Part shown: positions 8,674 to 15,095 of the stretch, piece by piece
Position numbering within the stretch: the first letter of the stretch is position 1
Layout: each line of letters opens with the position of its first letter
Origin: an uncultured Burkholderiales bacterium
GTDB taxonomy: Bacteria > Pseudomonadota > Gammaproteobacteria > Burkholderiales > Burkholderiaceae_C
Direction of reading: 5' to 3'
Length of the DNA: 33,127 nt
Assembly: GCA_903844825.1 (NCBI GenBank)
Contig: CAIMVC010000031.1
Coordinates: forward strand, 1-33,127
Program-made: the position numbers and the translations under genes
The notes under the pieces: model-generated
Seen by the model: the letters and a program-made list of their open reading frames with translations, nothing else
Told to the model about the DNA's origin: nothing
Database searches by the model: none

Positions 8674-9608
8674 GCGCCATTGAACTGCCCGCCAACTACC
8701 TGGACTATCCGCAGCGCCGCTATGGCATGGACCATGACCGCTACGACTGGTCCATGCTCACCGATCGCAAGCCGGTTGCATGGCCTGGCCAGGCGCGTGT
8801 GGCCTTATGGGTGGTGCCGGCGCTGGAGTGGTTTCCCCTGAACATGGCGGGCGTGCCCTTCAAGCCGCCAGGGGCCATGCAGACCGCGTACCCGGACCTG
8901 CGCCACTACACGCTGCGCGACTACGGCAACCGCGTGGGTATTTTTCGGATCATGAAGGCGCTTGAAAAGCATGGCATTCGCCCATCGGTGGCAGTCAATG
9001 CGGCCGTGGCGGTGCGCTATCCCTCGCTGATTCGCGAGTGCACGCAGCGTGGCTGGGAGATCATCGCCAACGGTCTGGATATGGACCATCTGCATCACGC
9101 GGCGCTGCCGGTCGAGGCCGAGAAAAAACTGATCGACACCACGCTGGAGATTTTGCGCAGCGCCAGCGGCCAGGCCGTACGCGGCTGGCTGTCGCCGGCC
9201 AAGTCGGAGTCGGCCGCCACGCTGGACTTGCTCGGTGCGGCCGGACTCGACTACGTGTGCGACTGGGTCAATGATGACATGCCGTACGCCATGCGAACGG
9301 CTAGCGGAGCGCTGCATGCCATGCCGCATCCGATCGACATCGACGACTACACCATCCTGGTGCAAAACCACCACACCGAAGACGACTTCCGTGATCAGCT
9401 ATGCGACCAGTTCGACCTGCTCTACAAGGAGTCGGCGACCCAGGGTGGGCGCGTAATGGCGATTTCGCTGCACCCCTGGGTGATTGGCCAGCCCTACCGG
9501 ATGCGGGCGCTGGAAGAGGCGCTGGCGCACATCATGCGACATCAAGGGGTGTGGGCGGCGACGGGAAGCGAGATCTTGGATGCCTGGAAAGCCTCCCAGG
9601 CCGCCTGA
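8670..9608 (+). CDS. PuuE-like polysaccharide-deacetylase-superfamily hydrolase 2 (divergent active site)
   Basis: 312 residues, ATGA overlap with hydrolase 1. It shares the blocks LRDYGNRVG, GWLSPAKSES, CDWVNDDMP and LHPWVIGQPYRMRALEEAL with its paralogues. The histidine of the SHG motif is replaced by Asn134 in EIIANGLDMDHLHH, although histidines follow shortly after. It could be a catalytically altered enzyme, a substrate-shifted one, or a partner subunit of hydrolase 1. Length and absence of a signal peptide are the same as in the others. Regulation should follow the operator at 6975. Confidence 0.8.
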   Translation: MSAIELPANYLDYPQRRYGMDHDRYDWSMLTDRKPVAWPGQARVALWVVPALEWFPLNMAGVPFKPPGAMQTAYPDLRHYTLRDYGNRVGIFRIMKALEKHGIRPSVAVNAAVAVRYPSLIRECTQRGWEIIANGLDMDHLHHAALPVEAEKKLIDTTLEILRSASGQAVRGWLSPAKSESAATLDLLGAAGLDYVCDWVNDDMPYAMRTASGALHAMPHPIDIDDYTILVQNHHTEDDFRDQLCDQFDLLYKESATQGGRVMAISLHPWVIGQPYRMRALEEALAHIMRHQGVWAATGSEILDAWKASQAA

Positions 9609-9657
9609 CAGCGTGGCGCTGAGGTCAGCGCCCTGGTCGGCCGCAGCGTCTGGCGGC

Positions 9658-10221
9658 TCAGGCCGGGCGCGGCGCGCTCTCGGCCAGGTCGTTCCACACG
9701 TCCTGCCGCTGGATCAGACCCTCAGCGACCTCAAAGCGGTCAATGAAGCGAATGCCCGAAAACGCCGAGCCGTCCAGCCATACGCCGTGCAGCGTGCCAA
9801 AGCAGTAGACCACCGTCATGCCCTCGCTCCAGCTTTCGTCAAAGCGCTCGTAGTCCTTGGCGATGCTGTTGTAGCGCTGCCGGGACCAGGCCAGCAGTTC
9901 TTCGAGCTTCTGCATGCGTGCCTGGCCGGGAAACTGCATCACAAAGCCGGGTGCCAGCAGCCTGGCCGCTGCCGGCAGATCGCGGTTTTGCATCAGACCC
10001 AGAAATTCATGCACCAGGGCGCTGGCGTCCGCGCATTCCGGCCCGCCCTTGGAAAACACCCGGCCTTCGCGCTGGTAGGTGTGCGCATGGTTGACAAACA
10101 CGGTGGTCCCCGCATTGGCAGCCGCAATGACCGAGCGCGCGGCCAGTGCCACGCGGCCGACCAGGCGCTCTTCGGCCTGGGCGCTGTAGCCGGGTAGCAA
10201 GGTGATGGAGATAACGGGCAT
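9658..10221 (-). CDS. 4-oxalocrotonate-tautomerase-like domain fused to SnoaL/NTF2-like domain
   Basis: 187 residues read on the minus strand from an ATG preceded by AAGGA. The first ~60 residues start MPVISITLLPG, with Pro2 where 4-OT tautomerases have their catalytic base, then a helix with EERLVGRVA and VFVNHAHTYQREGRVFSKGG, the usual tautomerase length and layout. Residues ~65 to 180 form a SnoaL/NTF2-like alpha+beta barrel (VHEFLGLMQNRDLPAAARLLAP ... GIRFIDRFEVAEGLI). Both domains are in one uninterrupted frame, so the fusion is real in this sequence. The gene is divergent from hydrolase 3, 35 bases away. A role in isomerising or shuttling an unsaturated intermediate of this pathway is plausible but unproven. 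Confidence 0.72.
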   Translation of the reverse strand: MPVISITLLPGYSAQAEERLVGRVALAARSVIAAANAGTTVFVNHAHTYQREGRVFSKGGPECADASALVHEFLGLMQNRDLPAAARLLAPGFVMQFPGQARMQKLEELLAWSRQRYNSIAKDYERFDESWSEGMTVVYCFGTLHGVWLDGSAFSGIRFIDRFEVAEGLIQRQDVWNDLAESAPRPA

Positions 10222-10256
10222 GGTGCCATCCTTGGATAATCTTTGTAGGGGCGATC

Positions 10257-11216
10257 ATGCCCGTTTCTTTGAAGGTCCGCATGTCCCTTGATGGCAGTGA
10301 CCGCATCAAGTACTCGGCTGCGCCCGGGCGGGTGCCCCTGCGCTGGCCGGGCGGCGCCCGTGTGGCCTTGTGGGTGGCGCCCAACATCGAACACTACGAG
10401 TACCTGCCCGAAAAAATTCGCGTGCGCAATCCCTGGCCGCGCACGCCGCACCCCGACATTCTGGGCTACGGCCTGCGCGACTATGGCAACCGGGTGGGCG
10501 TCTGGCGCCTGATGGAGGTCTTCGACCGCTACCGTCTGCCCTGCACGGTGTCGCTGTCCATGTCGGTGCTGGACCTGTACCCCGACATCGCCCAGGCCAT
10601 GCTCGAGCGCTCCTGGGAGTTCATGTCGCATGGCCTGTACAACACCCGCTACCACTGGGGCCTCAGTGAGGACGAAGAACGCGCCGCGATTGACGAGTGC
10701 CAGCAGATTCATCGCCGCATCACCGGCAAGTCATTGACCGGCTGGTTCTCGCCCGCGGCCTCCAACACGCTGAGCACGCCCGACCTGGTGGCTGAGGCCG
10801 GCATCCGCTATTTGTGCGACCTCTACCACGACGACCAGCCGACACCGATTCAGGTGCGCCAGGGCGAGCTCACCAGTCTGCCCTATTCGATGGAAATCAA
10901 CGACAGCATTGCCTGGCGCCGTGGCCAGGAAGCGGCGGCGTTTGCGCAAAAAATCTGCGACGAGTTCGACACCCTGTATGCCGAGGGGGCCGAGCACGCC
11001 AAGGTCATGAACATCGCCGTGCATCCCTTCATCATGGGGCAGCCGCACCGCATCGAGCACCTGGCGCGCGCGCTCGACTACATCCTGGGCCATGACGGCG
11101 TGTGGTGCGCCACCGGCTCCGAGATCGTGGCCAGTTACCGGGCGCAAATGGCAGCGGATTCAGCACCGGATTCAGCGTCAAATTCTTCGCCAGGCCCTTC
11201 GTCGGTGACCGCCTGA
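10257..11216 (+). CDS. PuuE-like polysaccharide-deacetylase-superfamily hydrolase 3
   Basis: 319 residues from ATG 10257 (AGGGG at 5 bases), or 311 from ATG 10281, which also has a good GAAGG site; alignment of N-termini with hydrolase 1 favours 10281. It is the closest paralogue of hydrolase 1: WVAPNIEHYE, LRDYGNRVG, MSHGLYNTRY, CDLYHDDQPTP, VRQGELTSLPYSMEINDS and VHPFIMGQPHR align almost block for block. The same non-canonical active site (no TFDD, single SHG histidine) argues for cyclic amide/imide or ureide hydrolysis. The C-terminus has a Ser/Ala/Pro-rich tail of ~20 residues not seen in hydrolase 1. The separation of two near copies suggests duplication within the cluster. Confidence 0.82.
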   Translation: MPVSLKVRMSLDGSDRIKYSAAPGRVPLRWPGGARVALWVAPNIEHYEYLPEKIRVRNPWPRTPHPDILGYGLRDYGNRVGVWRLMEVFDRYRLPCTVSLSMSVLDLYPDIAQAMLERSWEFMSHGLYNTRYHWGLSEDEERAAIDECQQIHRRITGKSLTGWFSPAASNTLSTPDLVAEAGIRYLCDLYHDDQPTPIQVRQGELTSLPYSMEINDSIAWRRGQEAAAFAQKICDEFDTLYAEGAEHAKVMNIAVHPFIMGQPHRIEHLARALDYILGHDGVWCATGSEIVASYRAQMAADSAPDSASNSSPGPSSVTA

Positions 11217-11302
11217 GCCCGGCGCAGCCGACGCCAAATTAGATCAAGCCCTTCAACGCCTTCATCTCCCGCACTCCCTGCACTCCCTTCACGGAAGCCT
11301 TC

Positions 11303-12007
11303 ATGTCAACACCTGCCGACTACATTCGCGCCTTCATGCCCGAGCGCCCCGTTCATACCGAACAGGCCGCGCTGCTGATCATCGACATGCAATACGCCAC
11401 CGGCTCGCGCCAGGGCGCCCTGGGGCGCAAGCTCAAGGCCGAAGGCTCGAGCGTCGGCGACTACCGTTTTGCGCGCATCGAGCAGTCGGTGCTGCCCAAC
11501 ACCTTGCGCCTGCGCGAACTCTTTACCGCGCTGGGCCGTCCGGTGGTGCATGTGACCATTGGCGCCGCCTTGCCCGACGCCGCCGACGCACCGGTTCACA
11601 TGCGCAAACTGTTTGTCGAGTTCAACAACATCGTGGGCAGCCGCGAGCACGAGATCGTCGATGAGCTCAAGCCCCGTGCCGGTGAGCATGTGCTGCGCAA
11701 GACCACCATTGGTGCCTTCGCGTCGACCAACATCGATAGCCTGCTGCGGGCGCTGGGCTGCGAGCAACTGTACCTGGCCGGCGTGTCCACCAACATGTGT
11801 GTGGAGACCACGGCACGCGAGGCGGCCGACCGCGGCTACCTGGTCACCCTGGTGGAAGACGCTTGCGGCACCACCCACGAAGACCTGCACCAGGTGACCT
11901 TGCGCAACTTTCAGCGTCTCTTTGGCCGCGTCCGTTCGACCGACGAGACCCGGCTGGAATTGAGCGCCGCTGTGGCGACCCCGGTGACCGCTGCTAACGT
12001 GCTCTGA
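11303..12007 (+). CDS. Isochorismatase-family cysteine amidohydrolase 2
   Basis: 234 residues; complete triad D28 (LLIIDMQYA), K133 (VLRKTTIGAF) and C166 (GVSTNMCVETTAREA). The STNMCVE motif and the overall layout fit the amidase branch (biuret, ureidoacrylate, carbamoylsarcosine-like hydrolases). GGAAG stands upstream of the ATG. It is clearly different from amidase 1 in the loops around the triad, so the two may act on different half-amides or on successive steps. It follows hydrolase 3 by 86 bases and precedes the racemase-like gene by 12, giving a second 'ring hydrolase plus amidase' unit parallel to 7073-9608. Confidence 0.87.
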   Translation: MSTPADYIRAFMPERPVHTEQAALLIIDMQYATGSRQGALGRKLKAEGSSVGDYRFARIEQSVLPNTLRLRELFTALGRPVVHVTIGAALPDAADAPVHMRKLFVEFNNIVGSREHEIVDELKPRAGEHVLRKTTIGAFASTNIDSLLRALGCEQLYLAGVSTNMCVETTAREAADRGYLVTLVEDACGTTHEDLHQVTLRNFQRLFGRVRSTDETRLELSAAVATPVTAANVL

Positions 12008-12019
12008 AGCGCTGAGCCC

Positions 12020-12784
12020 ATGAAAAAAATTCTGATCATTGTTCCCTTTGCCATGTCGGCCGAGAACCTGGCGCTGCGCCGGCAGCAACTGCAGGGGCTG
12101 CAGTTCGGGCCTGACCTGCAGTTTGAGTACCGCGCGGTCAAGGCCGGGCCGGTGAACTACTCGAGCCATCACGACTTTGTGCTGGCGGATGCCTGCATTT
12201 TCGAAGCCGGCTGTCGCGCCCAGGACGAAGGTTTTGCGGCGGTCTGCATCGACACCATGAGCGACTCGGGCGTGGCGGCGCTGCGCTCGGTGCTCGACAT
12301 TCCGGTGTTTGGCCCCGGCAAGGTGTCCATGCTCGCTGCGCTGATGCTGGGCGACCGGTTTTCAATCCTCACCATGGCCAGTCGCTGGAAGCCGCTTTAC
12401 AAAAAAGCACTCGACGAGTTGGGCTTGCATCACAAGTGCGCGTCGGTGCGTGCCATCGAAGTGCCACCCGACAACCAGAACCTTCTCTCTGGCAAGGAAG
12501 CTGATGTTTTTCCGCTGCTCGAAGCCGCGGCCATGAAAGCCATTGAGAGCGACGGCGCCGAAGTCATCATTCTGGGCTCGACGACCATGCACCAGGCGCA
12601 TGCCTATTTGCAAAGCCGTCTGCCGGTGCCCATCATCAACCCCGGACCTTTGAGTTACAAAATGGCCGAAGCCGCGCTGGCCCTGGGCCATTCGCACAGC
12701 CGTGTAGGCTATCCCCGCCCCATGCATCCGCGGCTGGACATGCTCACCGCCATGATGGACGCGGCGCAGCGTTCGCTGAGCTGA
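12020..12784 (+). CDS. Asp/Glu/hydantoin racemase superfamily protein with altered catalytic residues
   Basis: 254 residues of the Asp/Glu/hydantoin racemase superfamily (HyuE-like): MKKILIIVPF start, DIPVFGPGK middle block, INPGPLSYKMAE end. Active racemases use two cysteines. Aligning 'VVIACF.D.G' with the first site (VCIDTMSDSG) places Thr79 there, though C76 is near. At the second site, usually GCAGM, the protein has GSTTM with Ser187. A two-base racemase reaction therefore looks unlikely and an isomerase, decarboxylase or hydrolase-like role should be considered; relatives in the superfamily include maleate isomerase and arylmalonate decarboxylase. It is 12 bases after amidase 2 and almost surely in the same operon. 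Confidence 0.8.
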   Translation: MKKILIIVPFAMSAENLALRRQQLQGLQFGPDLQFEYRAVKAGPVNYSSHHDFVLADACIFEAGCRAQDEGFAAVCIDTMSDSGVAALRSVLDIPVFGPGKVSMLAALMLGDRFSILTMASRWKPLYKKALDELGLHHKCASVRAIEVPPDNQNLLSGKEADVFPLLEAAAMKAIESDGAEVIILGSTTMHQAHAYLQSRLPVPIINPGPLSYKMAEAALALGHSHSRVGYPRPMHPRLDMLTAMMDAAQRSLS

Positions 12785-12802
12785 CACCGTGAGGACGGCG
12801 AC

Positions 12803-13636
12803 ATGACTCTGCTGCTCAGACCCGAACAGGTGCAGGCCTACGAGCGCGACGGCTTTGTTTTCCCGGTTGACGTGCTCACGCCGCAAGAAGTCAGTCAGTG
12901 GCGAGCTGAGCTGCAGGCCTGGGAACAGGCGCGTGGCGCGGCCATCGACTTTCCCGAAAAGTCAAAGTCCTATCTGCTCTTTAACTGGGCCGACCAACTG
13001 GTACACCACCCCCGGATTCTGGATGCGGTCGAAGACTTGATCGGCCCCGACATCCTGGTCTATCACTCGACGCTGTTCATCAAAGAAGCCCACACGCCCG
13101 CCTATGTGCGCTGGCACCAGGACAGCTCTTATTTTTACCTCGAGCCGCACCTGCACGTGACCGCCTGGGTCGCACTGTCGGATGCCAGTGTGCGGGCAGG
13201 CTGCATGCGCGCCTTGCCCGGCAGCCACCGCTGGGGCGCTTTTGCGCATGACGACAAGCCTGACCCGCTGAACATGATCAAGCGTGGCCAGGGCATCAGC
13301 GATCGCTTTGACCACGAGAGCGGCACCCTGATGCCGGTGTCCGCCGGACAGATGTCGCTCCACCACACCGATCTGGTCCATGCGTCGGGCGCCAACGACA
13401 ACGATGACCGCCGCATCGGCTACGCCATCAGCTACATTCCCGCGCAGGTGCGGCCGATCGGCGAGATCCGGCCGTCGGCTCTGCGCGTGCGCGGACGCAG
13501 CCACGGTCATTTCGCCGACGAGCAGCGTCTTGATGCGCCCCTGTCGCCGCTGGCGTATGAGCGGCATGCCGCCGCGCTGGCCTTGTTCAGGGCGCGCCAG
13601 GACGCAGGATTTATACCCACCGGAGCCAACACATGA
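12803..13636 (+). CDS. Phytanoyl-CoA dioxygenase (PhyH)-family Fe(II)/2-oxoglutarate oxygenase
   Basis: 277 residues with the PhyH double-stranded beta-helix pattern. Iron ligands are H105 and D107 in YVRWHQDSSYF and H193 in DLVHASGAND; the 2-oxoglutarate-binding Arg is R203 or R204 in DDRRIGYAIS. RALPGSHRWG is the usual PhyH loop. Enzymes of this family hydroxylate an unactivated carbon of small molecules or CoA esters. The ATG follows the racemase-like gene by 18 bases and the stop overlaps the next gene by ATGA. In this cluster it may introduce the hydroxyl needed for later steps, which is inference only. Confidence 0.87.
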   Translation: MTLLLRPEQVQAYERDGFVFPVDVLTPQEVSQWRAELQAWEQARGAAIDFPEKSKSYLLFNWADQLVHHPRILDAVEDLIGPDILVYHSTLFIKEAHTPAYVRWHQDSSYFYLEPHLHVTAWVALSDASVRAGCMRALPGSHRWGAFAHDDKPDPLNMIKRGQGISDRFDHESGTLMPVSAGQMSLHHTDLVHASGANDNDDRRIGYAISYIPAQVRPIGEIRPSALRVRGRSHGHFADEQRLDAPLSPLAYERHAAALALFRARQDAGFIPTGANT

Positions 13637-14064
13637 TGCCCCCCCTCTCACCAGAATCATCAGCCTCATCAGCTTCGTCCGTCCTGTCCTCAGCAGGCCT
13701 GACGGCTCTGGCCGAGCGTTACTTCGCCGCGGTCGACAGCAAAAATGTGGCGGCCGCGCTGGCCTGCTTTGCGCCGCAGGCCAGCTTCACGATTGCTACT
13801 TACAACACCCACTACCAGGGTCGCGACAGCGCCATTGCCGGCATGTTCGAGCGGCTCAACAAGCGCTACGCCCAGGTCTGGCACGGCGACTTCGACCACG
13901 TCAGCGACGTCCCCCATCAGCGCATCGCCAGCCGCTTTCGCGTGGAAAACATCACCCATGAGGGCCAAAAATTGATCAAGAACAATTGCAACTTTTTCCG
14001 CGTCGAGGGTGGCCTGTTTGTCGAGGTGTTTGTCTATATGAGCGGCGAGAACTCGCTGACTTGA
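13633..14064 (+). CDS. SnoaL/NTF2-like protein
   Basis: 143 residues starting at the ATGA overlap with the dioxygenase gene. A Ser-rich, probably disordered start (~20 residues) is followed by an NTF2/SnoaL-like cone: LAERYFAAVDSKNVAAALACFAPQ, then GRDSAIAGMFERL and paired beta strands to the end. Such proteins are polyketide-cyclase-like isomerases, dehydratases or small ligand-binding domains, often the beta subunit partner of oxygenases. Coupling to the PhyH gene suggests it acts on the oxygenase product. A different SnoaL domain is fused to a tautomerase at 9658-10221. Confidence 0.75.
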   Translation: MMPPLSPESSASSASSVLSSAGLTALAERYFAAVDSKNVAAALACFAPQASFTIATYNTHYQGRDSAIAGMFERLNKRYAQVWHGDFDHVSDVPHQRIASRFRVENITHEGQKLIKNNCNFFRVEGGLFVEVFVYMSGENSLT

Positions 14065-14070
14065 CCGCGT

Positions 14071-14141
14071 GGATGGCCGAGCTGCGCTCGCGATGACGCA
14101 AAGGCAGGATCGCCGCGCTGCGCTTGCCATGACGAAAAGGC
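14071..14141. repeat. Tandem pair of REP-like 35-base units
   Basis: Two direct copies, 14071-14105 and 14107-14141, 36-base period, identical at 30 of 35 positions by eye. The shared core is GCTGCGCT.GC.ATGACG. Each unit has a GC-rich partly self-complementary part followed by ATGACG and an A-rich AAAGGC end. Short repeats of this kind are scattered between genes in many proteobacterial genomes (REP/REPIN-like). Confidence 0.6.
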
Positions 14142-14190
14142 GTGGTCCGCGCCACGCGCAATGCTTGTTCCATGTCATCGCCCCCATCAG

Positions 14191-14994
14191 ATGAATGCGG
14201 CGCGTCGTGTGCTCCTGGGGGGTCTGGTCGGCAGTTGCCTGGCCTTGTTGGGCTACGCTTTGGGCGTTGGCCCTCATCAGCTGGAGGTGACAAGGCACTC
14301 CTTGCGATCGAGTGCATCGGTCCCTGCGATTCGTATTGCGCAACTGTCTGACCTGCATTTGCACGGCATGGGCCGGCATGAGGCGAACATTGCCGCGCAG
14401 TTGCAACGGATTCAAGCCGACCTGATCGTGCTGTCCGGTGACGTGATCGACAGGCCGGACGCACTGCCCGTGCTGGACCAGTTTCTGGGCACGCTGGGGC
14501 CGGCGCACAAGGTGGCTGTTCTTGGTAACTGGGAGTATTGGAGCGATGTTGATTTGCTGGCCCTGCGTGCGCTTTATGAGCGCCATGCGGTGCGGCTGCT
14601 CATCAATGAGCGCACGGTCTACACCGTCGGTTCGCGGGTGCTGCATGTCGCGGGGGTGGACGATTTCACGGCGGGCCAGCCTGACGCTCGTTTGCTGCTG
14701 CCACCGGCCGGGGCCGAAACCCGCTTGCTGGTGCAGCACTCACCGGGCTGGTTCGATACAACCGATGCGCTGCAGCCATTGGCTCAGCTTGACCTTTGCC
14801 TGTCGGGGCATACGCATGGTGGACAGGTGGCCTTGTTTGGAAAGCCCGTCTGGACGCCCCGGGGCAGCGGCCGCTTCAGCGCTGGTTTTTATCAAACGCG
14901 CCACTGCAAGCTCTATGTGTCGCGAGGCTTGGGGACGTCGATTCTTCCGAGCCGATTCGGCGCGACAGCAGAAATCGCGGTCTTTGATTTGTAG
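14191..14994 (+). CDS. Metallophosphoesterase (YaeI/YkuE-like)
   Basis: 267 residues from ATG 14191, chosen because MNAARRVLLGGLVGSCLALLGYALG gives a sensible basic-plus-hydrophobic membrane anchor; an in-frame ATG at 14161 would add ten residues. No strong ribosome site is visible for either. Calcineurin-like motifs are D54/H56 in SDLHLHG, D84 in SGDVID, QHSPGWFD and SGHTHGGQ. In the third motif, normally GNHD/E, the sequence is GNWEYW: the His that usually supports phosphate cleavage is Trp114. Relatives act on UDP-diacylglucosamine-like lipids or unknown substrates at the membrane. It is downstream of two REP-like units and does not look functionally tied to the catabolic cluster. Confidence 0.83.
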   Translation: MNAARRVLLGGLVGSCLALLGYALGVGPHQLEVTRHSLRSSASVPAIRIAQLSDLHLHGMGRHEANIAAQLQRIQADLIVLSGDVIDRPDALPVLDQFLGTLGPAHKVAVLGNWEYWSDVDLLALRALYERHAVRLLINERTVYTVGSRVLHVAGVDDFTAGQPDARLLLPPAGAETRLLVQHSPGWFDTTDALQPLAQLDLCLSGHTHGGQVALFGKPVWTPRGSGRFSAGFYQTRHCKLYVSRGLGTSILPSRFGATAEIAVFDL

Positions 14995-15065
14995 ACCTGA
15001 ATCCGGCAGTGGGGGGCGGCCGAGGATCCGAGGCGGGCCCGTTCGCCTTTTGAGCGCTCGTGCAG

Positions 15066-15095
15066 TCTCAGGCGCTCTCAGTCGCTCTCAGGCGC
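15066..15095. repeat. Three tandem 10-base repeats at the 3' end of the MmgE/PrpD gene
   Basis: TCTCAGGCGC, TCTCAGTCGC, TCTCAGGCGC follow each other without gap. The stop codon of the minus-strand MmgE/PrpD gene (15078-15080) lies inside the array. The first and third units are identical. Slipped replication is the simplest origin. Confidence 0.75.

Noticed and set aside
13690-14739. 349-codon open frame on the minus strand
   Set aside because: It crosses two plus-strand genes and the REP-like repeats; its peptide includes the repeated VIASAARPS type translation of such repeats, a known artefact.
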